A stretch of 64,000 nucleotides of DNA from Hydrogenophilus thiooxidans (lineage in GTDB: Bacteria; Pseudomonadota; Gammaproteobacteria; Burkholderiales; Rhodocyclaceae): contig NZ_JAHLSY010000012.1 of the NCBI RefSeq assembly GCF_019049855.1, positions 1 through 64,000 on the forward strand, given 5' to 3'. A program made the position numbers and the translations under genes. Below the pieces are notes generated by a model that saw only the letters and a list, made by a program, of their open reading frames with translations, did not search any database and was not told the origin of the DNA. Below, piece by piece: positions 26,843-35,661 of this stretch (its first letter is position 1; each line of letters opens with the position of its first letter).

Positions 26843-27636
26843 ACAGAGACCTCCTTTGGGTGGGTAACGGGCAACGAAAAGAGACGGCAGGCATTTTCTG
26901 TCGTGCGTTCGGCGAACGTAGCGAAGTCGATCCCGAGCCACTCGGCCAGAAATTCTGCAGTATGGCGCACAAAGGCGGGTTCACACCGTTTGCCGCGGTG
27001 CGGCACGGGCGCAAGATACGGGGCGTCGGTCTCGACCAAGATTCGGTCGAGCGGAACGTAACGGGCTACCTCTCGGACCGACGTGGCGTTCTTGAACGTG
27101 GCGATTCCCGAAAAAGAGATGAAGAAGCCCAAATCCAACGCGGCTTTCGCCGTTTCGCGGCTCTCGGTGAAGCAGTGCATCACACCGCCCACCGCTTCGG
27201 CCCCCTCTTCGCGAAGGATCGCGATCGTGTCTTGCGCGGCGGCGCGGGTGTGGATCACGAGCGGCAAGTTGGCAGTACGCGCTGCCTGGATATGGACGCG
27301 AAAGCGGTTGCGCTGCCATTCGGGCGCGTCGCTAAGACGATAATAGTCGAGCCCGGTCTCGCCAATCGCAACCACTTTGGGGTGGTTGGCAAGCGTTACC
27401 AGGCGGTCCACGGTCGGCTCCTCAACGCCTTCGTTGTCTGGGTGGACGCCGACGGTGGCCCAGATGTGGGGGTGGGCTTCGGCAATTTCCAGCACTTCGG
27501 GGGCTCGTTCCAGCGTTGTGCCGATCGAAACCGCCGCCGTGACGCGGTTTGCGGCCATATTGGCCAGAACTTCGTCGAGTCGCTCTTTGAGTCCGGGGAA
27601 TTCGAGATGGCAGTGGGTATCGATCAGTTGCATCAT
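26839..27636 (-). CDS. ycfH: TatD-family hydrolase (YcfH-like)
   Basis: The 265-residue TatD/YcfH protein begins MMQLIDTHCHLEFPGLKERLDEVL. It has ATVGVHPDNEGV, AIGETGLDYYRLS with the bridging Glu, LPLVIHTRAA, GVMHCFTES and ILVETDAPYLAPVPHRGK, so all the usual metal ligands are visible. The tmk-holB-pilZ-ycfH order is conserved in many proteobacteria and argues that this is the ancestral copy of the two TatD paralogs here. Start choice between two adjacent ATGs is arbitrary. Confidence 0.9.
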   Translation of the reverse strand: MMQLIDTHCHLEFPGLKERLDEVLANMAANRVTAAVSIGTTLERAPEVLEIAEAHPHIWATVGVHPDNEGVEEPTVDRLVTLANHPKVVAIGETGLDYYRLSDAPEWQRNRFRVHIQAARTANLPLVIHTRAAAQDTIAILREEGAEAVGGVMHCFTESRETAKAALDLGFFISFSGIATFKNATSVREVARYVPLDRILVETDAPYLAPVPHRGKRCEPAFVRHTAEFLAEWLGIDFATFAERTTENACRLFSLPVTHPKEVSV

Positions 27637-27677
27637 GGTCGGTGTCTTGCTTGTGTTGGGGCGATAACCCGTTGGGG

Positions 27678-28079
27678 TCATAACGTGTGGGTCGTTTTGC
27701 CGGAGCCGATGAGTGCGCCCAGTTTTTGTTCGATCAGTGCTTTGACTTTGGGCGTGAGTTCGCTATCGTCGAAATGGACGCCCACGCCCTGGACGCGCCC
27801 GCCGGCGACGTTCGGCGGGTTGATCCACGCAACGGTACCCGAAAGGAGAATCGGTTCCGATTCGTCGGGGAGTTGCACGCGAAGGAAAAGGGGATCGCCC
27901 AAACCGAACTTCCGGTTCGTTGGGACGAAAAGCCCCCCCCGCTTCAGCCACGGCATATAGGCGGCATAGAGCGCGGAGACCGCTTCGATGTGGAGAGCGA
28001 GCACAGTGGCGCGGCTGCTGGGTGCCTTTTCGCCCATTCCGTTGCTGTTTCCTTCGCTTGCCGCGTCTGGGGCAACCAT
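27678..28079 (-). CDS. pilZ: PilZ-domain protein (type IV pilus type, non-canonical)
   Basis: The 133-residue protein carries a PilZ barrel from about residue 24, with LKRGGLFVPTNRKFGLGDPLFLRVQLP and GTVAWINP followed by GVGVHFDD. The RxxxR and D/NxSxxG motifs that bind cyclic-di-GMP in canonical PilZ domains are not visible. This matches the type IV pilus PilZ subfamily, which acts through protein contacts. The ATG overlaps the holB stop (TAATG). Pilus genes themselves are not in this window. Confidence 0.88.
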   Translation of the reverse strand: MVAPDAASEGNSNGMGEKAPSSRATVLALHIEAVSALYAAYMPWLKRGGLFVPTNRKFGLGDPLFLRVQLPDESEPILLSGTVAWINPPNVAGGRVQGVGVHFDDSELTPKVKALIEQKLGALIGSGKTTHTL

Positions 28080-29143
28080 TACGCAACTCCTTCGCAGTAA
28101 TTCAGCCACAGGGTTTCGCAGAGCGACGCCGTGTTGAGCGGATGATCGACCCACGGCGCAAGCGCCGTGGCAAAGCGGGCGATGCGAAACCATTCGATGG
28201 AGGCGCGCCGTCTGGCCACGGCGGCGATCTGCGCTGCAGCATCGGGAAAGTGTAAGCGTTCCGCACGATTCGCGCAAGCGTCTCCCAAGGTGGCGAGGGT
28301 AAGGAGATCGAAGAGCCAGTACTGGTACCAGCGAAAGAGTTCGGCAAAACGGAGCCCGTTGGGCTCCCCCTCGTGCGCTTTGAGACGTTGCGCCCATTCG
28401 CTGGCCACCGCGACCGGTTGCCGCCAGACGCGGTCAGCCGCGTCGCGGACGAAGACATCACGCAAAGCGTTCTTCCCGGACGACAAGAAGCGCCATGCCG
28501 CAAGCGGCGCGCCGCGATGAAGCGCCAACGCCGCCGCAATCGCCTGTTGGGGCTCCGGAAAGTGCTCGGTCTGCGCGCGGGTAGGTTGCCACGCCGCGCG
28601 CAACCACGCTTCGGCTTGCGCAAACGGCGGGGGATGGAGGCGCCACTGTTGGGTTCGGCTGAGAATCGTCGGCAGCAGCCGTCCCGGGGCGTCGCTCACC
28701 AGTATGAAGAGTACTGCCGCTGGCGGCTCTTCCAGGATTTTGAGTAACGCGTTTGCAGTGTACCGGTTCATCGCTTCGGCGGGTTGGATGACCACCGCGC
28801 GGCGAACCCCGTGCGCAGAAAGCGCAAGGTCCGCTTGCAACGCGCGTACAGCGTCGATCGGTATCCCCTGCGTACCCGGTTGCGCGGTCAGCGCGAAACG
28901 GTCGGGATGCGCGGCTTCGTCGTCGAGCGTGCAGGAGGGGCACCGACCACACGGCTCAGTACCCGCTTCGGGGGGTGCCGCGCAGGTCCAGCGGCGCGCC
29001 AAAAAAGCGGCGAGGTGGCGTTTGCCGATCCCTTCGGGTCCTGCGAGCAATAGCGCTTGCGGCGCCCGCCCCTGACGCCATGCCTGGAAGAAGCGTTGGA
29101 TCCAGGGCGTCAGCCACGGGTAAGCAAAACCGGTGTCATCCAT
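28079..29143 (-). CDS. holB: DNA polymerase III delta' subunit HolB
   Basis: HolB is part of the clamp loader. The 354-residue protein has the P-loop ALLLAGPEGIGKRHLAAFLARR near residue 35 and the zinc-binding cysteine cluster around CGRCPSC near residue 65. ALLKILEEPPAAVLFILVSD, of AAA+ sensor type, follows. The ATG giving MDDTGFAYPW overlaps tmk by 8 bases. Upstream in-frame codons fall inside tmk and show no conservation. Confidence 0.92.
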   Translation of the reverse strand: MDDTGFAYPWLTPWIQRFFQAWRQGRAPQALLLAGPEGIGKRHLAAFLARRWTCAAPPEAGTEPCGRCPSCTLDDEAAHPDRFALTAQPGTQGIPIDAVRALQADLALSAHGVRRAVVIQPAEAMNRYTANALLKILEEPPAAVLFILVSDAPGRLLPTILSRTQQWRLHPPPFAQAEAWLRAAWQPTRAQTEHFPEPQQAIAAALALHRGAPLAAWRFLSSGKNALRDVFVRDAADRVWRQPVAVASEWAQRLKAHEGEPNGLRFAELFRWYQYWLFDLLTLATLGDACANRAERLHFPDAAAQIAAVARRRASIEWFRIARFATALAPWVDHPLNTASLCETLWLNYCEGVA

Positions 29144-29819
29144 CGTGCGCCACTCCCTGCGACGGCGGTTGTCGGGTCTTGGGTGCAAACCACCGTTGGG
29201 CAACGGTCGCCAGCACGATTTCGGTAAGCCGCTCGGTTGGTAACTGCGCGTCCAAAACACAGTAGCGTTGGGGGTCTTGCGCAGCGCGCACCCGATACGC
29301 AGCGCGCACCGCGGCAAAGAATGCTTCCGACTCGCGTTCGAACCGGTCGCACTCGGTGTGACCGTCGGCGGCGTCTCGCTGGGCCCGCCGTTGGGCTGCT
29401 GTGGCTACAGGTAGGTCAAACAAGAAGACCAAATCGGGTTGCCGGCCGGCGCGGGTCCATTCGTCGAGTTGCCGAAACCGTTCTGGAGCGACGCCCCGCC
29501 CGCCCACCTGGTACGCGAACGAGGCGTCGGCAAAGCGGTCACAGACCACCCATCGTCCAGCGGCCAACGCGGGTTCGATCACCGTGAGCAGGTGTTCGCG
29601 CCGCGCGGCACAGATGAGCAGCAATTCGGTCTCCGCGTGCATTTCGTGCGTCAAGACCAACGCGCGGATCGCTTCGCCAACGGGGGTGCCGCCCGGCTCG
29701 CGCGTTGTGACGGTGGCCACCCCCTGCGTTTGCAACCATGCGGTAAGCGCCGCAATCTGCGTGCTTTTGCCGGCTCCGTCGATACCTTCGAAAACCAAGA
29801 AACGGCCGCGCGTGCTCAT
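29136..29819 (-). CDS. tmk: Thymidylate kinase
   Basis: Tmk phosphorylates dTMP to dTDP. The product of 227 residues has the P-loop FEGIDGAGKST at the N-terminus, the TREPGGTPVGEAIR motif with the dTMP-binding Arg, CDRFADASFAYQVGGRG and a lid region with several Arg residues (ATAAQRRAQRDAADG). It overlaps mltG by 4 bases and holB by 8 bases, so the trio is translationally coupled. Confidence 0.95.
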   Translation of the reverse strand: MSTRGRFLVFEGIDGAGKSTQIAALTAWLQTQGVATVTTREPGGTPVGEAIRALVLTHEMHAETELLLICAARREHLLTVIEPALAAGRWVVCDRFADASFAYQVGGRGVAPERFRQLDEWTRAGRQPDLVFLFDLPVATAAQRRAQRDAADGHTECDRFERESEAFFAAVRAAYRVRAAQDPQRYCVLDAQLPTERLTEIVLATVAQRWFAPKTRQPPSQGVAHDG

Positions 29820-30916
29820 TGGGTGGACTCCGCATTACGCATCGCTTGACGATACGCGCGAACCGCGCGGTTGTGTTCGGTCAGGGTGCGGGAAAAGATG
29901 CTGGTTGCGTCTGTGCCGCTTGCGACGAAGTAGAGAAAGTCGGTCTTTTCGGGGTGGGCGACCGCCTGAAGCGACGCCAAACCGGGGAGTGCAATCGGTG
30001 TGGGCGGCAATCCCTGCCGGGTATAGGTGTTGTGGGCGGTGTCGTGGCGCAGATCCCGCTTAGTGAGCGAACCGTCGTAGCGTTCGCCCAGCCCGTAGAT
30101 CACCGTTGGATCGGACTGCAACGGCATCCCTTTGCGCAGTCGGTTGATGAAGACAGAGGCGACTTTGCCGCGATCTTCGGGGTGGGCAGTCTCTTTTTCG
30201 ACGATCGACGCCAAAATCAACAGAGCTTCCGGGGACTCCAGCGGAAGGTCGCGGTCACGCCCTGCCCAAACTTCTGCCAATACGCGCCGCATCTGTTCGT
30301 GTGCCTGCCGGTAGATCGTCTGGTCTGGCGTCATGCGGTCGAAGAGGTAGGTATCGGGAAAAAACCACCCTTCGGCATAGGGAACTTGGGCGCCGATCGC
30401 GGAGAGAATCGTCTGTTCGTCCGCGCCTTGCAGGGTATGGGTGAGATAAGGATGCGCGTCGATTGCCGCCTGCATCTGGCGAAAGGTCCACCCTTCGACG
30501 ATGGTGAGGCGGTCGCGGATCACCTCGCCACGAACGACCATCGCGAGCGCCTCTTGCGGCGAGACCGACGGTGGGAATTGGTAATATCCGGCGATTACCC
30601 GCTCGGGCCGTTCCCGCCAGACCAGCCAGCGCCACAAAAGCGGTTCGCCGCCGAGCGTTTGCGCCAAGCGCTCCGCGGCGCCGCTCACGCCGGTTCCACG
30701 CGGAATCTGCACCGTGACCGTTTCGGTGACCGGAAGTGGCGTTGTGCGCCACCGTTCCAGCAGCGTCCAGACGCCACCCAGCGCAACGAGCACAAGAAGG
30801 AGCAGTGCAACACCCAACCGGATGCCACCACGAATCGCAACAGCACCACGCATCGCAACAGGGGTTGGCGCAACGCACGGTTGGTTTTCCAAGTGCGGGC
30901 AAAAGCGGGTCGTCAT
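29816..30916 (-). CDS. mltG: Endolytic murein transglycosylase MltG
   Basis: MltG cleaves nascent glycan strands at the inner membrane. The 366-residue protein has a cytosolic stretch and one transmembrane helix (GVALLLLVLVALGGVWTLL). The YceG domain follows, with GWFFPDTYLFDRMTPDQ and the catalytic Glu region LILASIVEKETAHPEDRGKVA. LQSDPTVIYGLGERYDG and HNTYTRQGLPPTPIALPG are also present. The start is uncertain: the ATG at 30916 and the in-frame ATG at 30853 both precede the helix and neither has a strong ribosome binding site. It is the first gene of a ten-gene minus-strand run and is divergent from ygfZ. Confidence 0.92.
   Translation of the reverse strand: MTTRFCPHLENQPCVAPTPVAMRGAVAIRGGIRLGVALLLLVLVALGGVWTLLERWRTTPLPVTETVTVQIPRGTGVSGAAERLAQTLGGEPLLWRWLVWRERPERVIAGYYQFPPSVSPQEALAMVVRGEVIRDRLTIVEGWTFRQMQAAIDAHPYLTHTLQGADEQTILSAIGAQVPYAEGWFFPDTYLFDRMTPDQTIYRQAHEQMRRVLAEVWAGRDRDLPLESPEALLILASIVEKETAHPEDRGKVASVFINRLRKGMPLQSDPTVIYGLGERYDGSLTKRDLRHDTAHNTYTRQGLPPTPIALPGLASLQAVAHPEKTDFLYFVASGTDATSIFSRTLTEHNRAVRAYRQAMRNAESTQ
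30826..30861. repeat. Tandem 18-bp repeat in mltG N-terminal coding region
   Basis: CACCACGAATCGCAACAG (30826-30843) is followed directly by CACCACGCATCGCAACAG (30844-30861), one mismatch apart. In the mltG frame they encode a six-residue duplication (VAMRGA / VAIRGG) just before the membrane helix. This looks like a recent slippage duplication. Confidence 0.75.
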
Positions 30917-30954
30917 GGGGTCGATTCTAGCGAATTTTGCGATAATACCGTCCC

Positions 30955-31686
30955 ATGGAAAGCGCACACGTTGATTCGACCCAGCCCTTCGCGACGTTGC
31001 TGGTCAATGGGCCAGACGCACAACGCTTCTTGCAGAGTTTGACGTGCAATGACGTCACGTCATTGACGACAGATGCGCGGCAGTGGAATGGGCTATGCAC
31101 CCCAAAAGGGCGGTTGTTGGCCATTTTCTGGTTGGAGCGTGTCGAGGAGACCACTTTTCGGATCCTCATCGATCCCGAAAGTGCGCCGTTTCTCCAAAGC
31201 ACACTCCTCAAATATCGTTTCCGCAGCAAGGTAACGATCGACCTTGGCGCCGAAACGAGCGGCCTGACGTGGGCAACGTTCGTTGCCGAGGGTTGGCCGT
31301 GGATTTTGCCGCCAAACCGGGAGATGTTCTTGCCACAATGGGTGAATCTCGACCTCATCGGTGGCGTCAGTTTCAAAAAGGGGTGTTACCTAGGCCAAGA
31401 GATCGTTGCCCGTACCCGCTATCTGGGAGCAGTCAAGCGACGGATGGTCCAGGTGGTTGGCGTTGGAGATCCGCCCGCTGCGGGGGCACCCTGCTTTAGC
31501 GCGGCGATGGGCGAACAGGCCGCCGGGCGCGTGGTGCTTTCCGCGCCGCACCCGGAAGGTTATGCGGCACTCGTATCGCTTGCACAATCGGCGATCCAGG
31601 AAGGCACCGTGGCGATCGGCGCGCCCGACGGCGCGAAAGCGACCCTCACGCCGCTTCCTTACGCGCTCGACGAGGTCAAAGGATGA
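30955..31686 (+). CDS. ygfZ: YgfZ/GcvT-like folate-binding Fe-S cluster protein
   Basis: YgfZ is a tetrahydrofolate-binding GcvT homologue needed for activity of some Fe-S enzymes such as MiaB. The product of 243 residues contains FLQSLTCNDVTSL at the N-terminus and the diagnostic KGCYLGQEIVARTRYLG with the conserved Cys near residue 145. The short length fits the small proteobacterial YgfZ group. It is divergent from mltG with 38 bp between starts. Its stop overlaps the next small gene by 4 bases. Confidence 0.91.
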   Translation: MESAHVDSTQPFATLLVNGPDAQRFLQSLTCNDVTSLTTDARQWNGLCTPKGRLLAIFWLERVEETTFRILIDPESAPFLQSTLLKYRFRSKVTIDLGAETSGLTWATFVAEGWPWILPPNREMFLPQWVNLDLIGGVSFKKGCYLGQEIVARTRYLGAVKRRMVQVVGVGDPPAAGAPCFSAAMGEQAAGRVVLSAPHPEGYAALVSLAQSAIQEGTVAIGAPDGAKATLTPLPYALDEVKG

Positions 31687-31871
31687 ACTGGAAGCGCCAC
31701 GCCAGCCTCATCGGCAACCTGCTCCTTTTTATCGCATTCGTGATGCTCTTTTACTTCGGCGCGCTGTGGGAGCGGTTGGGGGTTGGGGCGTTCCTGCTTT
31801 GGATGGCGGTTGCTGCGGCGGGCGTCTTCGCGATCCTCAACGCCGAAACGCCGCACGACCCCAACCTCTGA
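31683..31871 (+). CDS. Small two-helix membrane protein, unknown function
   Basis: The 62-residue product is predicted to have two transmembrane helices: about residues 9-28 (LIGNLLLFIAFVMLFYFGAL) and about 34-52 (VGAFLLWMAVAAAGVFAIL). A short basic N-terminus and an acidic tail flank them. Its ATG overlaps the ygfZ stop (ATGA), so it is translationally coupled to ygfZ and probably genuine despite its size. I do not recognise a family. Confidence 0.65.
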   Translation: MNWKRHASLIGNLLLFIAFVMLFYFGALWERLGVGAFLLWMAVAAAGVFAILNAETPHDPNL

Positions 31872-31882
31872 CGCAGTCATGG

Positions 31883-34435
31883 TCATTGTGGTGACGCTGC
31901 GCGCAACACCGTGAGGGGCGGCTGTGCGAGGAGCCCTTTGGCGCGCCACCACCCTAGGATGCCGACCAGCACGGCCACGATCAGCGCAGCAGCCGCAAGC
32001 GGCCCCCAGCGTACGGGGAGCAGCAGATCGAAAAGCCGATACGCCAACCACGATCCCAGCAGACTGGCGGCGAGCACCGAAAAGAGCGCGGCAAGCGCGC
32101 CAACGGTAGCGGCTTCGCCGAGCAGGAACGGATGAGCAACGCGTTCCTGCAGCCCCAACGCTCTGAGGAGCGCCACTTGCTGCGCGCGCCGCTCGTCTCC
32201 AGCAGCCCAACCCAAAAGCAGGACCAGACCGCCTGCTGCCAACGCGAACGCGAAGACGGCTTCGAGTAAGCGGGTGACGTCGTTACTCAACCGTTCGAAC
32301 TCTGCGCGCAATTGCTCGACGTCGATCACCGTGACGTTCGGAAATTGCGCAACCAGCGTGCGTTCGAATGCTCGCTCATGCGGTGGCAACCGAATCGCAG
32401 CCATAAAGATTGCAGGGAAATGTTCCAACGCGGCTGGCGTGGTGATGAAAAAGAAATTGGGGCGCATCGACTCCCACCGCAGCGCACGAATCGAAGTGAT
32501 CGATACCGTCACCGTTTCGCCTGCGATCCCGAACGTCACCGTATCGCCCACTTTGATGTCGAACAGTTTCGCCAATCCCGCCTCTACCGAGGCTTCGCGC
32601 GCCGTGCTGTCACCGTGCCACCGCCCGGCGACGATTCGGTTGTCCTCAGGCAAAGCGGTGGACCAGGTGAGGTTGAACTCCCGATTCGCCAAACGCTCGG
32701 CGCGCGGGTTGGCGTCCAAAAGCGCTTGTGGGATCGGTGCGCCGTTGATCGATTGCAATCGACCGCGCACCATCGGCCAAAAGCGCGGCGGGGCGATGCC
32801 CGCTTTTTCGAACTGTGCCGTGAGCGGCGCAACCTGATCGGGCATCACGTTGATCACGAAACGGTTCGGCGCATCAGGCGGAGTTTGGTAGCGCCACGCC
32901 GCCAGGAGGTCGCTGCGCACGAAGAGCAACAGCCAAATCGCGGTCAATCCCACAGCGAGCGCTGCGACCTGAATCGCCACCGTCAGGGGCTGGCGCACGA
33001 GAAAGAGCAAAATGAGGCGAACTGGCGTGGGCGTCCGCTGCGGCAGAAAACGGTAGGCGAAGCGAAGGAGGACAATCGCCAACACACCGAAGCCGCACGT
33101 GATCGCAGCAATCACCGCAAGCGCGGTCACCGCGAGCTGCCATTCGCCCGCCAATGCTACCGTGACGCCGGCAAGAGCCCCACTGGTGACAAGCACCCAT
33201 CCGAGCCACCCCAAGGGATGGCTGGGCGGTGCGACGTGGCGCAACACGGCGATCGGCGGCAGGCGAACCAACCAGACGAGCCATGGGGTGACGAAGGCGG
33301 CAACCAATACGAACCCCAGGAGCGCGGCTGGCCATCCGGCAACGAACGCAGCGGGCGCAAGTCCCGTGTGCGCGACGAGCGCTTGCAGCAATTCGGCAAA
33401 GAGCGATTGTGCGCCCCACCCGATCACCAACCCGGCTCCGACTCCCAGTGCCGCCAGAACCAAAAAGCGCAACCCCAAGAGCATGAGGAGGCGCAAGCGG
33501 CTGATCCCCAGAGCGCGAACCACCGCAACGCGACGGGTCAATTGCAGTGCGACGCGCCGCGCTGCCAGCGCCGCCGCGACTGCGGCAAGTACCACAGCAG
33601 CGATGGTGCCCAAGCGCAGGAACCGCTGCACCTGCTCGAGGAGCGTCTTGACCGACGGTTGGGCTTCGTCGACTGCGACAAGCCGTTCCCCCGGTTGCAG
33701 CAAGGCTTCGATCTCCGCTTTGATCTGGGGTAGCGCTGCTTGCGGCGCGACGATGTGCCAGCGCCAAGTGGCCCGGCTCCCCGGGGCGATCAGCCCCGAA
33801 GCGTCGAGCGTTTCGGTCGAAACGATGACTTCGGGCAGAAAACTCAAAAAATCGGCCCCTTGTTCGGGAGTCGATTCGAGGATCCCAGCCACCACCACCT
33901 CACTGCGCCCCAGGGCGAACGTCATCCCCTCGCGCAATCCCAAGAGCGCTGACAGACGGGCGTCGATCCACGCTTGGTTGCTTGTCAGATTGGCTGCATC
34001 GACGATCACGAGTCGAGGATTCTCTTCGGTTGCCGCTTCATCGGTAGATCCCGCTGCACGGAGTCGGATGGTGCCGCGCAGCGGGTACCCTGGTCCAATC
34101 GCACGCAGCGCGACGAGTTGTCGATCACCTTGCGGCGTTCGTACCATCGACGTCGTGGTGACCGATTCGGCTACCCGAATTTCCGGATGCTGCGCGCGCC
34201 ACGCGTGCCAGCGCGCAGCAAAGGGGCGTGACGATGCGATTTGCAAGTCTCCAGCAAGCCACGCTCCGGCCTCGATCACCAGTGTCGACGTCAAGCGGTC
34301 GTTTAGCCACGCAACGGATGCAACGCAGGAGACTGCAACGGCGAGCGCTGCAACGAGCGCCCAGAGTCCACCCGCGCCATCAAGGAGCGCGCGCGACAGC
34401 CGCCAATGGTTCCAACCCCGTTGCCACGAACGCAT
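31883..34435 (-). CDS. FtsX-like ABC transporter permease (YbbP-like)
   Basis: The 850-residue protein has an N-terminal helix, a large periplasmic MacB-type domain (about residues 40-240) and three helices. A second four-helix block follows (about 380-500), then a second extracytoplasmic domain and a C-terminal FtsX core with three helices. This is the ten-helix arrangement of YbbP-like permeases, which with the ATPase YbbA form mechanotransmission-type ABC systems for lipids or lipoproteins. No ATPase gene is adjacent. The ATG overlaps the stop of the M20 gene by one base (TGATG). Confidence 0.88.
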   Translation of the reverse strand: MRSWQRGWNHWRLSRALLDGAGGLWALVAALAVAVSCVASVAWLNDRLTSTLVIEAGAWLAGDLQIASSRPFAARWHAWRAQHPEIRVAESVTTTSMVRTPQGDRQLVALRAIGPGYPLRGTIRLRAAGSTDEAATEENPRLVIVDAANLTSNQAWIDARLSALLGLREGMTFALGRSEVVVAGILESTPEQGADFLSFLPEVIVSTETLDASGLIAPGSRATWRWHIVAPQAALPQIKAEIEALLQPGERLVAVDEAQPSVKTLLEQVQRFLRLGTIAAVVLAAVAAALAARRVALQLTRRVAVVRALGISRLRLLMLLGLRFLVLAALGVGAGLVIGWGAQSLFAELLQALVAHTGLAPAAFVAGWPAALLGFVLVAAFVTPWLVWLVRLPPIAVLRHVAPPSHPLGWLGWVLVTSGALAGVTVALAGEWQLAVTALAVIAAITCGFGVLAIVLLRFAYRFLPQRTPTPVRLILLFLVRQPLTVAIQVAALAVGLTAIWLLLFVRSDLLAAWRYQTPPDAPNRFVINVMPDQVAPLTAQFEKAGIAPPRFWPMVRGRLQSINGAPIPQALLDANPRAERLANREFNLTWSTALPEDNRIVAGRWHGDSTAREASVEAGLAKLFDIKVGDTVTFGIAGETVTVSITSIRALRWESMRPNFFFITTPAALEHFPAIFMAAIRLPPHERAFERTLVAQFPNVTVIDVEQLRAEFERLSNDVTRLLEAVFAFALAAGGLVLLLGWAAGDERRAQQVALLRALGLQERVAHPFLLGEAATVGALAALFSVLAASLLGSWLAYRLFDLLLPVRWGPLAAAALIVAVLVGILGWWRAKGLLAQPPLTVLRAASPQ

Positions 34436-35646
34436 CACCCCTCCGAAGCCAAGCGATCGCGCACCAACCGCCACCAGAACGCTGCGCCCAGGGGCAGGAT
34501 CGCATCGTTGAAATCGTACCGGCTATTGTGAAGCACGCACCCGCCCTCCCCTGGCCCGTTTCCGATCCAGAGATACGCGCCGGGGCGTTTTTGCAGGAAA
34601 TAGGCGAAATCTTCCGCCCCCATCGATGGGGGTTGGTCGCGCAGCACACGTTCGGCACCGACGACGGTCACGGCGGTACGTGCCGCGTTTTCGGCAGCGG
34701 TTGCGTCGTTCACGGTCGGCGGATAACCGTCGTGCCAGCGCCATTCGGTTTCGGCGCCGACGCTCGCTGCGATCGCAGTGGCCAAGTGCGTTGCGGTTTC
34801 GATGATATGGAGCATCGTCGCGTCGGAAAAGGCACGGACCGTTCCGGCAAGCGTGATGCGGTCGGGCAAGACGTTGTACGCGGTTCCCCCGTGGAATTGC
34901 GTCACGGAGAAGACCGCGGCTTCTGTTGGCGGGATCCTACGGCTGATCGCACTTTGTACGTACGTGACGAACTGACTGGCGGCAACAATGAGATCGGCAC
35001 CCAAATGGGGCATCGCTGCGTGGGTGCCCGATGCCCGAAAAGTTAGATCGAAACTCTTGGTGCCCGCCATCACCGAACCGGTATGAACCGCAAAGGTACC
35101 AACCGGCAAGCCAGGCCAGTTGTGCAGCGCATAGATCTCGTCGATCGCAAAGGCATCGAGCACCCCTTCTTCGACCATGACGCGCGCCCCCCCGCCCCCC
35201 TCTTCCGCGGGTTGGAAGAGGAAAACGACCGTCCCCGCGAAATCGGGTTCGGCGGCGATCGTTTCCGCTGCAGCCAGCAGCATCGCGGTATGACCGTCAT
35301 GGCCGCAGGCGTGCATCCGACCAGGATGGCACGAACGGTGGGCGAAGGTATTGGCCTCCTCGATCGGCAGTGCGTCCATGTCGGCACGAAGCGCGATCGT
35401 AGGCCCGGCCCCCAGGGTGCCGGTGATCGATGCGACCACGCCCGTTTTCGCCCACCCCGTCTGCGGGGTGAGTCCCAGCGCGCGGAGTCGTTCCGCGACG
35501 AAAGTCGCGGTTGCCTCCTCTTGGAACGCCAATTCGGGGTGGCGGTGGAGATGCCGCCGCCACGTTTGCCATTCGGTAAAGCGGTGGCGCCAGCGGTCAT
35601 GCCACCGCTGCCATACCGGGCTCTGCAACGTCAAGGGTTCCATCAT
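34435..35646 (-). CDS. M20-family amidohydrolase (AbgB/HipO-like)
   Basis: The 403-residue metal-dependent amidohydrolase shows HRHPELAFQEEATATFV near residue 35. Metal and catalytic segments are LRADMDALPIEE, MHACGHDGHTAMLL, FLFQPAEEGGGGARVMVEEG and, near the end, PPSMGAEDFAYFLQKRPGAYLWIGNG. Relatives cleave N-acyl amino acids (hippurate, indole-acetyl conjugates, N-acetyl-diaminopimelate). The substrate cannot be told from sequence. No signal peptide is visible, so it is probably cytosolic. It lies 15 bp after the ankyrin gene. Confidence 0.9.
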   Translation of the reverse strand: MMEPLTLQSPVWQRWHDRWRHRFTEWQTWRRHLHRHPELAFQEEATATFVAERLRALGLTPQTGWAKTGVVASITGTLGAGPTIALRADMDALPIEEANTFAHRSCHPGRMHACGHDGHTAMLLAAAETIAAEPDFAGTVVFLFQPAEEGGGGARVMVEEGVLDAFAIDEIYALHNWPGLPVGTFAVHTGSVMAGTKSFDLTFRASGTHAAMPHLGADLIVAASQFVTYVQSAISRRIPPTEAAVFSVTQFHGGTAYNVLPDRITLAGTVRAFSDATMLHIIETATHLATAIAASVGAETEWRWHDGYPPTVNDATAAENAARTAVTVVGAERVLRDQPPSMGAEDFAYFLQKRPGAYLWIGNGPGEGGCVLHNSRYDFNDAILPLGAAFWWRLVRDRLASEG

Positions 35647-35661
35647 CTGCTAGGACTCCGT

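Noticed and set aside
32312-34511. Two long plus-strand frames across the FtsX-like permease
   Set aside because: The minus-strand permease shows ten predicted helices and coupling to the M20 gene; the plus-strand products are highly basic or Ala/Ser/Thr-rich shadows.
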